From assembly GCA_022457065.1 (NCBI GenBank), contig JAJGBQ010000003.1, positions 2,480,001 through 2,544,000 on the forward strand: 64,000 bases of DNA, written 5' to 3'. A model generated the notes under the pieces. That model saw only the letters and a program-made list of their open reading frames with translations. It made no database searches and had not been told where the DNA came from. The stretch's first letter is position 1. Every line of letters starts with the position of its first letter. Below are positions 11,016-22,959 of this stretch, piece after piece. The position numbers and the translations under genes are program-made. This DNA comes from Curvularia sp. ZM96 (taxonomy: Eukaryota > Ascomycota > Dothideomycetes > Pleosporales > Pleosporaceae).

Positions 11016-12716
11016 TCACTCCCAGTCACCGGGGCCAAGATCGATAGGCTTGCCGGCCCTCATGTCCTCCATGATCTTCTCGATGCTCCAGGGCTCGTAC
11101 TTGTAACCCTTGGGGTAGTTAGGCTCGAACTTATCCTCGTCCTTCATGTCGATCCCTTCCTTCAAAGACTGAGCACTCTTTTCGTAGTTTTCGTACGCAT
11201 AAGCTTCTGGGTCGTGGCCCCAGACCCACTTGGGTAGCTTGGGTGCCGCGCGGCGCGGGTCAAGCTTAACCTTATCCCAATCCGTATCTTGCAGCAGTTC
11301 GGCATTGGAGAAACCTAGCTTCTGCGCGCAGGAGTTGCGGATGAAACTGTAATTGCATGTTATTACCAGCTTAGGTATGATCGGAGGTGCAAATGTCACT
11401 TACCGGAACCGGATATGGACGCGGACAGATTGGGGAATGTTCTCTTTACCACCAATTTGGAGACACGACGCTATTGAGATGGCATCTTCAATTGCTTGTG
11501 TCGCGCCGTTTCCGGAGGCTGGGAGGTAGGAGTGTGCAGCGTCGCCGATCTGGACCACACGGGCACCAGGGGAACACCAGCTTGGCTGGGGGTTGCGCCA
11601 CAGCAGTTCGAAATTGACGATAGTGTTGGGCGGTGTTACATTGACGAGTTGCTTGAAGATTGGAGCCCACTTGATCTTCTCCATGCCTGGCATCGTGTCC
11701 ATACCGTCTAGCACTTCTTGCTTGTCGATCGTGTTGCTCCAACTTTCCTTTTCGGTGCCGGTGACCTGCGCATGTTAACCCCATCTCTCAACGATATCCA
11801 GGCTTGGGGCTTACGTCGTGGTTCATGATCCAGACCATGACATCCTCACGGGTCAGGGTGAGCGCGTACGTGGATGGGCTGAAGCGAATTAGCACGGCCA
11901 CGCATTAGTTGACGGGACACCACGCACCCGAGCCATGTCCTCACAATGGGCTCATTCCCTGGCATCATCTTAAAGAACTCTTCAACTTCGGGGTCCTTCG
12001 CCAGGGCTTCTCTCGGGAAAGCGGCACGCCACATGGCCCTGCCTGAAGGCCTTGCGCGTACCTGGCCGCCAACCAACTTTTGACTCTTGGAACCAACACC
12101 GTCAGCGGCAATGACTACGTCTGCCTCGTAGTGCTTGCCATCTTCGGTAACGCAGCCACCTTTTCCAGTCGCCTCATCCTCAAAGTAGTCAACGACTTTG
12201 CGATTGAACTCGACAGATACACCGAGATTCTCAACCGCGCTCACAAACATCTTGTACACGAGCGGGCGCATCTGGAACTCGCCAGGGGGGGTATCAGGGT
12301 CCAGCCCCTGGGCGCGCAGACGATCAGCGACCTTCTTTGGTCCAATAACAACCTCGCCCGAGTGTTTGAAGGTCTCAATCCAGGCATTGTGAAGCGATAT
12401 CCTCTTGTATTCCTTGAGAAGTTCGGGCCAGTGCTTCAGGAAGCGTGTTGCACTGAGGCCCATAAAATACATGTCACCTGACGTTGAGGATCAGCAATGT
12501 GCTTACGCTAAGCCCATACACGTGCTCACCAGATGTGTTAATGTCAGCGTTTCTTTCCAAAACACGCACATTGTGGCCTTTGCGTGTGCATTCAAGTGCG
12601 GCTACCAGCCCGGCAAGACCGGTCCCAACAATCAGGACATCGATGCCAGACTTGGGATAAGACCCTAGGGGCTTCGACTCCATGGTGGAGTCGCGAGACG
12701 TGAGTGCGTGAGGCAT
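11016..12716 (-). CDS. FAD-dependent monooxygenase (class A, salicylate-hydroxylase-like)
   Basis: Five exons on the minus strand: 12716..12530, 12477..11928, 11878..11815, 11765..11404 and 11346..11016. The introns are 52, 49, 49 and 57 bp, and all junctions keep frame. The product is 497 aa. GTGLAG near residues 31-36 is the FAD-ADP-binding loop with the acid ending strand 2 (RVLERNADI). AADGVGSKS is the DG motif, and the GDAAHS motif contacts the FAD ribityl/phosphate. This is the domain order of group A flavoprotein hydroxylases, which hydroxylate aromatic or related substrates with NAD(P)H and O2. The C-terminus (about 110 aa, charged, EPWSIEKIMEDM) is an extension beyond the core fold. 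It is transcribed away from the P450 at 14282, suggesting co-regulation. The substrate is unknown. An alternative start is the Met 11 residues downstream. Confidence 0.88.
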
Positions 12717-14281
12717 GGCGGCGGTTCGATGCGTGTGGTGTGAAGTCAAAATGAGAGCAAGAGTGTCTACGAAACCGACGTCAACTTCAGCATGCCTGCT
12801 TTTCATACGTGCTGAATCTTCGCATGGATCACATTGTCCGTTGGGGTACCAGTGAGGGTTGCCGAAGGACGCTCGGATGTCCGAGTGTCGGCCTGTCTCA
12901 GAATTACATTCTTTTGCCCTCACACGACGACATGGGCGCAGTACAGTCACTAGCAAGATCTTTAGCGGCGATGGTCAGGAACGCGATCTGTTGGGTTTGG
13001 GCCTTGCCCGATAGTGACACTAGCGGCGGCGCTATGGTTCCCCACAAACTCCGGAAGCCAAGCCTGTCGACGGTACACTAGGACGACTTTGAGAAAAGTC
13101 GCTTTAGCAAGGCGGTCATGGAAGATGCAGATGCAGGTCAGCTGTTTGTGGGCCGCGGCGAATTCTTATCCCCATTCAGGCCACAGACCACAGCCATGCA
13201 CATGATTCGCCAGTGATCCTACGTGGCTGATTATATCACCTTTCTAACGGCATGTCAACTGTACAATGCATCATCTTCTTTGAAGACGTCATGACGTTCA
13301 AGCGAGCCGTGTTGCATGTCTTTGCGCGGCATCTTATGCCGAAGGGCCTCAAACATCTGCGATAGGGGGAATTGGAGCAGTGCCAGTTTCAATACATTTG
13401 GTGCAGTGCTCTCACGGAGCATCCAGCCATGACTTTGAACACAATATGGCGCCTTAGAATTAATTGTGATGCTTAAGTCGAATTTGTTGATAATCGACAA
13501 TGTCAGGTAGAGAGTACAGCGGCGAGAGGGAATATCCAAGGCCCGTTAGGACTTGTTGTTGTAGTCGTCAAAGCTGACTTTCTGGAACAAAACAAGCTGT
13601 AACTTTCTCACAAAAAGGTATCGTAACCAGCGATCGGCTGGTAGAATGGTGTTTCGTCCATAGTGTTTAATGTTGGTGGCCATGCTTGGCCGATGTGGTT
13701 CGCTCCAGTTCCAAGCGTCAGAACCTAGTCCATGACGATCTCTATTCTCTTTTGGCCGACCCAGACGTCTTGGATCTGATTTGAACCGTCTCAACATGTC
13801 ATAATCGGTGCTCGTCAGCACCGACCTTGGCTTTCCTCTTGCCATGGGTATCAAGATTGCCGCTACGCAAGGGTGTTGTTGTCATGGAGTCCTGGCAACG
13901 TATTGGTCCGGCTGTTTTCTGACCATGTCGATTGGACCGCACGATGTCTGTAACTCGAAGCGACACTTAGGCCATATCGGCGGTGCTCGTCCAGATGCCG
14001 ACATGTGTAGGGTCTCATTATCCTATTCGCCCCTGAGTGCTGACCTGTAGGTTGGTACATAAAAGCACGTCCTGGTGAGCCGGAAAAGAGGTTGTGTACC
14101 TGACTGCTGGGGTGCATATCTATCAGTCCCTTCACCCAACCTTGGTAGTCGTTAGGGAGTCTTCAGCTGAGTTGCCATTTTCGAATTCGTTCTCGCACCC
14201 TACGCTGGACCGCAGCTGTCGACCCTTACGGCACCGGATCCGCACTTTTCAATTCTCTTTCAAGTCACCTGCATCGGCAAC
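12717..14281. promoter_or_regulatory. Shared upstream region of the FAD monooxygenase and P450
   Basis: This 1,565-bp region lies between the divergent start codons of two oxidative enzymes. No gene with a recognisable product is seen. Its length is ample for separate promoters or a common bidirectional one. I saw no clear long palindrome or cluster-regulator site by eye. Confidence 0.45.
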
Positions 14282-16011
14282 ATGCACCCCTTCACAGCAT
14301 ACGCCCTTGGAGTTGCCGTTGTTGGCCTTGTCGTATACGCCGTATTGGATGCTGTTCGCAAGTATGATAAGCGACACAATGTCCAGAACATGCCTGGACC
14401 CTGGCTTGTCCCTTGGGTTGGCCGCATTCACGACCTTCCTATTGAGTTCATGTGGCTGAAGTTCAAGGAATGGGCTGACACGTATGGTCCCATCTACCGA
14501 ACCAAGATGCTGGGTGACAACTTTGTCATCATCTCAGACGAGAAGCTTGCCGAGGATATGCTGGTAAAGAGGGCCAAGTTTTACTCCGACCGCCCAGAGA
14601 TCAAGTCATTGTTTGATGCAAAGAGCACATATGGTTCCATGGAGTACCTGCCTCTGATGGGCAAGAACCGTATGTTGGACCCTAGGAGAAAGCATGGATG
14701 GGACTAACAACAAGATAGAATACTGGGCTCGTCAGCGAAAGTTAACCCACTCCTATCTTACCGGCGCTACGAACGTACAGTACAATGGTATCATGGAATT
14801 CGAAGCCAAGCGATGGATGGCCAGGCTCTTGGAGAATCCTGATGACTTTTCGGCCTCTCTTGAAGACATGTGCTCCAAGGTCATGTGCCAACTGACATGG
14901 GACGATGACTCGATCAGTACTCGCCTCACCCCCAGTGCGTGGGGTCTGCTCACGCAAATGTCACCTGCCGGCCCTATCACTAACGTTTTGACACCTCTTT
15001 GGGACTACCTGCCCGAGCCCATTAACCCGTGGAAGATCCGTGAACGCAAGCGCCACGACGAGCAACAAGCCTTTTTCATGCAATGCCTCCAGGATACCCG
15101 TAAGAAGGTGGAGAAGGGAAAGCAACGACCCTGCTTTACGAAGACGTACCTCGACACTGCGGAGAAGACGAGCATATCTGGCGATTACGAAGCCTCGTGT
15201 GTCATTGGCATGATAGCTCTTGTTGGCATCTTCACTGTTACCGGGCCTATTTACTACTTCCTGATCAGCATGCTTCACCACCCCGAATGGCAGGTCAAGT
15301 GCCAGAACGAAATCGACCGCGTCTGTGGTAACAGGCCGCCAGCTGTCGCTGACCTGCCCAACCTTCCTATCCTGCGTGCGTGTATCAAGGAGACGATGCG
15401 ATGGAAGCCCACTGTCCCCACTGGTATGTCGGATCGATAAGTGTAGAATGGGGAGACTGCTAACAGGATGAATAGGTGTTGCGCACGAAGCCGAGGCCGA
15501 TGACTGGTTCCAAGGTTACTTTATCCCCAAGGGCACGCGCATTCTCCCTCTTGACTATGCTTTCCTTCGCAACCCCGTCAAGTACCCCGAGCCGGAAGAG
15601 TTTCGACCTGAGCGTTGGTTGGAGCCGAGCTGGCCTACGTTCCAAGCACCCTTGACCAAGTACCCTGACCTCGTGGGCATGACCTCGTTTGGGTGGGGCC
15701 AACGTCAATGTCTGGGCATGTCGATTACTCGTGACGAAACGGTAACAGGGTGCGGCGCGCTCATGTGGGCCTTTAATCTGAAGCGCAAGATTGACCCTGT
15801 GTCTGGCCAAGAAATTGAAGTACCACTCAACAAGTCCAACTCTCTTCTTATCATCAAGCCAGACCCATGGGAGATGGCATTCGAGCCCAGAAGCGAGGAG
15901 CGCAAGCAGGAGGTGATTCAGCTGTGGAAGGAGGCCGAGGCCAAGGACATTGCCGAGCGAGCTGAGTTTGCTCGGAAAGCTGAGAGCGAGCAGGCTTTGC
16001 TGCAACACTAA
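14282..16011 (+). CDS. Cytochrome P450 monooxygenase
   Basis: Three exons: 14282..14669, 14719..15423 and 15476..16011, with 49- and 52-bp introns both containing CTAAC. The product is 542 aa. An N-terminal membrane anchor (about residues 5-22) is followed by a proline hinge, MPGPWLVPWVG. The K-helix ExxR is ETMR, the PERF region reads FRPERW, and the haem loop is FGWGQRQCLG with the axial cysteine near residue 443. In the I-helix the usual (A/G)Gx(D/E)T(T/S) is replaced by VGIFTVTG, so the conserved acid is Phe while the Thr remains. The C-terminus carries an unusual charged helical tail of about 45 residues (Glu/Lys/Ala-rich). It is expected in the ER membrane with NADPH-P450 reductase. The divergent FAD monooxygenase suggests a shared pathway. 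Substrate unknown. Confidence 0.92.
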
Positions 16012-16766
16012 TTTCTGTATCCGCATACTATTAGGGTTGCTTTAGGGTACTCCGGAATAGATCGGCGCTGGGGGCGGATGGGCTTCTGTTTTTTTCCTTC
16101 TCTTCGTGTACACAAGCATACACATGTTTCTTCTCTTAGCGTAATGGGCAGATCCCACGAATGAATAGTTTGACATATCAAGTCGCAAAGTTATCCCTGT
16201 TTAGGCTTTTGGCGGTGAGAAAAGCGATGATTATCCCGGCATAGGTCGTTTGTACGAGTGCGTGGGCGTAGTATTAAGTAGAGCAGCCAGCTGCTCGTAT
16301 TCGCAGTGAGGAGCCGACCAGGCCATGCAACATGGGCGTGAGCTGAGCAGAACGGCCAGCCCCGGTGTACAGTATGGTGCTGGCACTGGGTGTTTCGTTT
16401 GCGACAAGGACAAGCCTGTACAAGTACGGAGCTCCACAGTGAAGTGCCATGGGCTGGCTGTGCCACGCGAGGGGATCCCTTACGTCTGCCCTGGCAGGGC
16501 GATGCGCGATTGCGCAGCTTCCCCTCCAGCTACCCCTCTATTTGTGGCCCGAGCGCCGTCCCTTCTGGGCCAGCGTCACAAATGAGAGGCCGAGTCATGT
16601 GACGAGCCCCACCCGCGAGCTGCTCTGCCGGGGGAGCTATAGGTGGCTAAGCAAATGCCCCTCCATCGGCCCTAGGTCTTTTAAAAGCTGCCCCTCATCA
16701 CTTCAAAAACACTCGACCTTCACACTCACTCACTTCTCTACCCAAACAAACCCCATTTCCATCAAA
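16012..16766. promoter_or_regulatory. P450 3' flank and cyclophilin promoter
   Basis: The 755-bp gap contains no supported gene. A TATA-like TTTTAAAA lies at about 16678-16685, followed by a C/T-rich leader rich in CACTCACTTC-type sequence up to the ATG at 16767. This pattern is typical of strongly expressed fungal genes. Confidence 0.5.
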
Positions 16767-17487
16767 ATGTCCAACCCCCGTGTTTTCTTCGACGTCAGCA
16801 TTGGCGGCCAGCCAGCTGGCAGGATCGTTATGGAGCTCTACAAGGACAAGGTTCCCAAGGTGAGTGCCCCGCTGTCAGAGTCTTCACTGGAGCGCTCCTG
16901 TGTTGGACCTGTCTCAAGCTGCGAGCTACTGGCTAACCACGATTGACAGACGGCCGAGAACTTCCGTGCCCTCTGCACCGGTGAGAAGGGTACCGGCAAG
17001 TCTGGAAAGCCCCTCCACTACGAGGGTTCCACCTTCCACCGCGTCATCCCCCAGTTCATGCTTCAGGGTGGTGACTTCACCCGCGGCAACGTACGTAGTC
17101 ATGATAATGGCGCCCGCCTAAGAAGAGCAGGTAGCTGACATAGCGCAGGGTACCGGTGGTGAGAGCATCTACGGCGAGAAGTTCGAGGACGAGAACTTCG
17201 CCTTGAAGCACACTGGACCTGGTGTCCTGTCCATGGCCAACGCCGGAGCCAGTATGTTGATCGTGTACAGCCGAATTGCGAGTAGCAAAAGCTAACCAAA
17301 TTGCCTAGACACCAACGGCAGCCAGTTTTTCATCTGCACTGTCAAGACATCGTGGTTGGACGGCAAGCACGTCGTCTTTGGCCAGGTTGTCGAGGGCTTG
17401 GACGTCGTCCAGGCCATTGAGAAGGTCGGATCTCAGTCTGGTCAGACCCAGAAGACCGTCAAGATTGAGAAGTCTGGCCAGCTGTAG
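16767..17487 (+). CDS. CPR1: Peptidyl-prolyl cis-trans isomerase, cyclophilin A type
   Basis: Four exons: 16767..16859, 16950..17090, 17149..17251 and 17309..17487. All introns have GT..AG ends (90, 58 and 57 bp). The 171-aa product is the normal size of a cytosolic single-domain cyclophilin. The active-site segment FHRVIPQFMLQGGDFT has the catalytic Arg plus the Phe and Gln of the cyclosporin pocket, and GSQFFICT and SWLDGKHVVFG are also intact. There is no signal peptide or C-terminal extension, so the cytosolic/nuclear form is expected. It catalyses proline isomerisation and is the cyclosporin A receptor in fungi. The start is in a good context (CAAAATGTC). Confidence 0.97.
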
Positions 17488-19770
17488 AGGTCGAGCTGAA
17501 TTGCCAAGCACGGCTCCAAAGTACGCTAGCAGACCAGCCATGATGATGACGATTGATGATATCAAAAGGCGCTCTGTAGACAGAGGGATGATGGGCGGCG
17601 GTGGTCAGTCGTAGTACCAAGCTGGGAAATGATATAGACTATTGCGTCCAACGTGTGTTTTGAGATTTGTGCCTGTTGTGATGCATTGTGAAATGTGAAG
17701 TTGTTGTCCAACGCCTGCGGTTGACCGAGGTGCCAGCGGAAGCTTGTTGGGACGCCCGGACGCCCGGCCACCGGTCACCAGGACCGCCTCACTCGAATGG
17801 GGTAGTTGATGAATTCGGGTAGAATAGGACGTTTCTGGGTAGTTGCACGGGGCAACTTAACACGAAGCGATTATTGCAAACTGGTTGGTCGGCATGGTGC
17901 AATCGGAGCTCTGCCTCATGACAACATCGGCGGGGAGTTTTTTCTCCAGTAAGCGCCCGTTTTGGAAGCGCGGCCGAACATCTAGAAGGCCTAGGTGCAC
18001 GTGATGTAGGCGCTTGGCCTGAAGAGGAAGAGGTAGAGGTGGGGAAGGTGCGTCGAGGAGGACAAACGTGGAACAAATCAGTCCCCGTCCAAGCAGGCCA
18101 GACGCGGGTGCATGATTCACTTGGTGTCTTGTTTGCGAGTCGTGGGGGTTGATAGTGTACTATATTTGTCCAGGAATGACGTGTGAAGAGGATTGTGCGT
18201 TGTTGCGCGGTGTTGTCGTTGTTGAATGTATTCTAGTAGTTTTTGTTGTCGTGGTTTCCTGTTGAAGCCACCACGTACCCCGCCTTGATTGGCTCCACAA
18301 TTACCTGCAGCCCAGCAGGTTCTTTGTTCTGGGGTAGAATGCACAGCAGGAAAAAAACGAAAGAAAAAAATCGGGAAAGGGAGAGAAAGCTGCAGAGTGA
18401 TGCAATCAGGCAGTCTGTGTAGCTCGGAGGGGCGGGCGCGTTAATGCAAGTCTGGAGGGCGCAGTCACGTGTTGTGAGGCAGGCAGTTAGACAGAGGTCG
18501 GGTGAGAAAGCAAGCGATGCCCAACGTCTTTTGTTTCGCCGGTGCGAGGGCCAGGGCCACGATGATATCGTGGGCCATCTTCGATCTCAGCGACGATCAT
18601 GTTCACCCGTCGTATGGGATTTCAGTCAGCAGCGCAGTCACTGGGTTAGCCAGCGGGTCGAGGGGTTAGCGGCCGTGGGCTGGACGAAGGGTAGTCCTTG
18701 TTTGTTGCAGCCTCGAGGCAGGTGTGGGAGCAATATTGCCAAGGGGCAGGATATGACGTCGGCATCGCCATTCGCTATCAGTCAACAGCATCATGTCACG
18801 GTAGCAGACGAGTCTCGCCATTGTCTGCTGATAGCCGGGACAGGCCTTCGAGACACGGCAAGGAAATGCAGACACACGTGGGGGGATCAGCCACCAAGGA
18901 GCGTCCCGAGGGCGCCCGGGGCCGATGGGCAACCGAGGGCCGGCGCGGAGCGTGTACATGGGATTATGTGTTTTGCGATTGCGCATCTTGGTGGTTGCAA
19001 CGCTGCGTGTGCCGCGTAGAGGGGCAGATGGAGCATGTACGAAGATACGCAGGCGCCGCGCGAAGCGTCACAGAGACGGGGCATCGATAGATGGAGCCGG
19101 TTGCCAATATGGATGGTGGATGGATGAATGGACGGACGGGCACGCAGTCACTCGGCCGGGTAAGACGGCGGGCGTGTGGTGGCAGAGGGAGGGCGGGCTG
19201 GGGGCGGTGATTGGCCGTCGGGGCTGCAAAAGACTGCACACGACCGGATCGGGGCAAGGTCAGCTGGCCCGCGGCGGTCTAGATGGCTTCAAGGCTGCCA
19301 ACGGCCATTCGACGTGGGCGCCGCGCTGTGCGCAGCTTGCCGCCATCTTCGTCGTCGCTGATCGAGCGCTTTGGGAACGATCAACCGGGCCTCGAGCCGG
19401 CCAGACCCCGCGACCACACCACTGTCCTCGTCTTCATCCCACCCACACGCACGCCATGCGCTGCGCCTCCGTTTGCGTTGCTCTGCTGCCCACAGGCTGC
19501 ACTCTGTATTAATCCCCCCTCCCTCCGCCTCGCGCCCGCCCCGTGTGTGCCAGGTCACCCTTTCGTCAGCTGTCTCAGATCGCTGCGCCGCCTGCTTCAC
19601 GCCAGGCCCCAGTCTTTTGTAGTCTATGTATACGCTCGAGGCGTTGCACCGTAGCACATAGCCGACAAAACAAACCATCTGTTCCACCCTTCTACAACCG
19701 TCTCGTATCCCTTCTAATCCCGTGCATCAACACACGACGTCACCTCACCACTCCCCGTCCCTCTCACACC
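17488..19770. other. Intergenic region, 2.3 kb, GC-rich in its second half
   Basis: The cyclophilin 3' flank and the long upstream region of the next gene. About 18420-19450 is GC-rich and has overlapping open frames on both strands without recognisable domains. These look like a by-product of base composition. The last 200 bp are C/T-rich, as expected for a leader. Confidence 0.5.
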
Positions 19771-21233
19771 ATGGCACCGTCCGGCCATTGGCGACAGTAC
19801 CAGTCTAGCAACAGCACCGCTTCGGGTCGCAGCGACCACAGCGACCGCTCCTACGACACGGCCCCGACAGAGTACAGCGACCGCAGACCGTCGCTGGCCT
19901 ACAGCGAGACCTGCCATGGCCGCATCCAGGGCCGCCATCGGGATCCCGACTTCGCTGCACCCCGACACCACCAACCCGAGCGCTACCAACCCCAATACCC
20001 CCCACGCTCGTCCGTCGACACGTATGCCTCGACATCCGAAGAGGACCTCGATGACGACCTCGATGGCATGCCCGACTATGATGTCCCCGTCTACCGCCAT
20101 GAGCCCCTGGGTGGCGATGCCATTCCCACCACCCCCCGCGACTTTGGCGAGCTCTTCCCCACCTCCAAACGCATATCCATACGACATGACGACTCGACCA
20201 TTGACGGAAACATGAATCTGAGGGTGGACACGCAGGTCGAGGATCGCGCGCACCGGAAACAGAACTACACCCTCTTCCACCTCCGCATGCAGGATCTTCG
20301 CACACGTCAGTTCTCGCTTCGCCGCTACTGCAGGGACTCTGGGCGCGAGGTCTGCCACTCGATACGCAAGTACCAAAAACCCGCTGCCGAAATGCGGCCC
20401 GTCTTGCAACGCGCCAGCACAGCCCTTGCTAGCCTGGTCAAGTCCGAGTCCCGTCCCTCGACATCAGCAGGCCTGAAGCGCGCGGATTCGGGCTACGACT
20501 CGATGCATCACTTTTCTTCCAAGGCTGACGACGACGAAGACGACGAGCTGGAACAATCACGCCCCAAGACGGTCGGCTATTCCAAAGGCCGCGCCCTGAT
20601 GCCCACAAACACCATCAAGCTCGAGTTCTCCAACTACGCACACATTGATGTCAAGAGGCGCGGTGCCAAGTCGTACAAGAAATATGCGTTTGAGCACTGG
20701 GGTGTCGACTATTCCTGGAAGCGCATCATCAAGAAGGAAGGCCAGCAGGAATCCGTTTCTTACTACCTCGTGCGCGACGACAACGACAAGGAGCCTCTCG
20801 CCCACATCTGTCCCGTGCGCGTGACCCCCAGCGAGGCGCATGAGGAGGCGGCGAGGGGCGGCTGGGTGCCTCCGTGCTATATGCGCATCACCGACGAGAA
20901 GATTCTGAATTCCGACTCGGACATCTCAGAGTAAGTTCACAAACTCTACGCCTCCCGGCGGCCGGCGCCAAGGCAGCAAGCTAACCCTGTGTCACTAGTG
21001 TTGTGGTTGCAACGGGCCTCATGGCCTTGGTAGACGACTGCATCAAGCGACGGTTCCACTCGAAGCAGACGACTCAGATGCACATTCCGCTTCTGCGCAG
21101 TTCGCCCTTCAAGATGGCCAACCTGGAATACATTGGTCCCAAGCGCCTGATTGATGAGGTCTTCAACCGAAAACAGTTCAACGGCGACACGGCCAGGAGA
21201 CAGCCGCCGGCTGTGCGCCGTGTCCCGACGTGA
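19771..21233 (+). CDS. Fungal protein of unknown function (464 aa)
   Basis: Exons 19771..20930 and 20999..21233; the 68-bp intron runs GTAAGT..CACTAG with CTAAC. ATG 19771 is in CACCATGG context; upstream in-frame codons look like leader. The first 160 residues are low-complexity and disordered, rich in Ser, Arg, His, Tyr and Asp. Then comes a basic segment (RMQDLRTRQFSLRRYCRDSG), another linker holding ADSGYDS, and a folded region from about residue 270. That region contains NTIKLEFSNYAHIDVKRRG, YAFEHWGVDYSWKR and SYYLVRDDNDKEPLAHICPV, which reads like a beta-rich domain. The second exon adds a short helical tail, LMALVDDCIKRR. I do not recognise a named family. DSGYDS fits the DSGxxS phosphodegron pattern, which may be chance. 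Gene reality is well supported by the long open frame and clean intron. Confidence 0.8.
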
Positions 21234-22959
21234 GCTCAGCACCTGGTTCGCTTTACTTTGTGTTTGTTCATCCCAGTCCCACTCCAGCGGCACACCGCTT
21301 TGGGCCCACCGGCAAGGCGCAGCATCTGAAGGCACACGCACGACCACTCTGTCACAATTCTTCTGTTGAGACGCGGTCCCTGCGGTCAGCCGCAGTCTTT
21401 GCATTGTTGCTGGTTGTTATGGTTGTTTTCTAGTTCCATCTCGTTTGGTCTTTCAGCATGCGGACCAGTCTTTTTGGACTACGACATGCATTGGTATCAG
21501 TTTGCTGTATTTGTTGATTGTGGGTTTCGCAGGATACCACTCCCACAAGGGACTTGCGTACGTTTTCATGATTGTCTAGCCGTTGATTTTCTTTTTCTTG
21601 CTACTCTTTTTTGCTTTCTGGTTACGAACAACTCCGTTATTCTTCTTGGATCGATGCACGTTTTGGATCCAGATTACGATACCACCATTCTTATTTTGGA
21701 ACGAATAATGATCAAGAGCCCCCTTGCTCTTCTACTGATGTTTGGTCCAACGTCTCCCCCAGCGTGAGAGCATCTCCTTTCTATTCTGTTCTGTGTTGCG
21801 CTTGTTAAGGTACAAAGGGCTGGCTTGGAATGCCCGAGTGAGGCTGTTGTTGCAAGACTATGATCCGCCGCAATGTGTTTGCTAACGCGTCAGATATGAG
21901 GCTGGTAGTACCTGGCACAGGGTTCTACAAGGCCGGCATCAAGTGAATTGCCGTCTAGATATGCTGGACTGGGTAGTGATGGAGGACAAACAGCCAAGCA
22001 GGTACCCGCTTGTCGTGGATGCCATGTGACAGCTGAGAGGTGCGCACCATGCATGTCATGCCAAGGCCCGAGGTGCGAACCGCTCCGTCTCTCCACATGC
22101 AAGTTCGTCACCCAGCACCAGCACACGCCACCCGCCTCGCCTTGTCGTCCGTGTTCTCGCCCATTGTCATCCATCTGTCTCTCTTGTCTCCCGTCGGTAC
22201 TGTGAATACCACCGAAAACTGCCATGCCATGATATCATGGCTGCCACCACCGCCGAGGGCCGTGACGGGGCTCTGACTACTGCTGCACGGTGAGCTGGCT
22301 TCCCACTAGCATGATGCCTTGCAGCCATGTGCATACGCAATGGAATCTCTTGGGCTCCAGTTCCAGTTCCAGAATACCCTCATTCTCGCAAACGTGCCAG
22401 CTCTTCAAACGGGCGTATGCTGCATGCAGCCCTTCCCAATCCAGGTCATGACCCAGCGCACCCTCCACGGCCTTGGTTGCCCACTTTCGTCCAACTCTCC
22501 ACATGCACGCTTCGGCTGCGCTTCGCCTTAGCCATGTTCTTGGTTCTCGCATACCCCATCGGCCCGCTCTAGAGGGCGCCTCTCGACCCAATGGCTTGGG
22601 TTCGCTGAGCGTGTGCAAAAAATGTTCGCTGGGCCCCCGTGAACCAGCTGTCTCTTAACGGCTCCTGGCAGTTGTGTGTGCACCACTCTTCACACAAGAG
22701 TATGACTGACGAAGCAGCCTGCCGCACGCCTCTGTTACTCACTGCTACTGGCGTCGCTCTTTGCTCCTGAGTGAGGCTTTCCATGCCCCCAAAGTTATAA
22801 GTAGCCCTGCACTTTCTTCTTCTCCAGCCATCACCCAACTCTGGTGTATCAATCTTCCTTCTCCACACTGATTCCTCCTCTTGGCCACGCCTTTTGTTCT
22901 CCCGTTACCCGTCTCACGTGCCTCTCACATACCTATTCTACCGAATACATCTACCTACC
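21234..22959. other. Intergenic region, 1.7 kb
   Basis: No supported gene. It covers the 3' flank of the 464-aa gene and the upstream region of the small dsRBD-like gene. A pyrimidine-rich stretch at about 22815-22955 (CTTCTTCTCC type) fits a promoter or leader directly before the ATG at 22960. Confidence 0.5.

Noticed and set aside
11400..11784. Open frames on both strands overlapping FAD monooxygenase exon 4
   Set aside because: They are alternative-frame shadows of an exon that carries the GDAAHS motif.
18444..19512. Overlapping open frames on both strands
   Set aside because: The sequence is GC-rich, which lowers stop frequency. No product resembles a family and no splice structure is evident.
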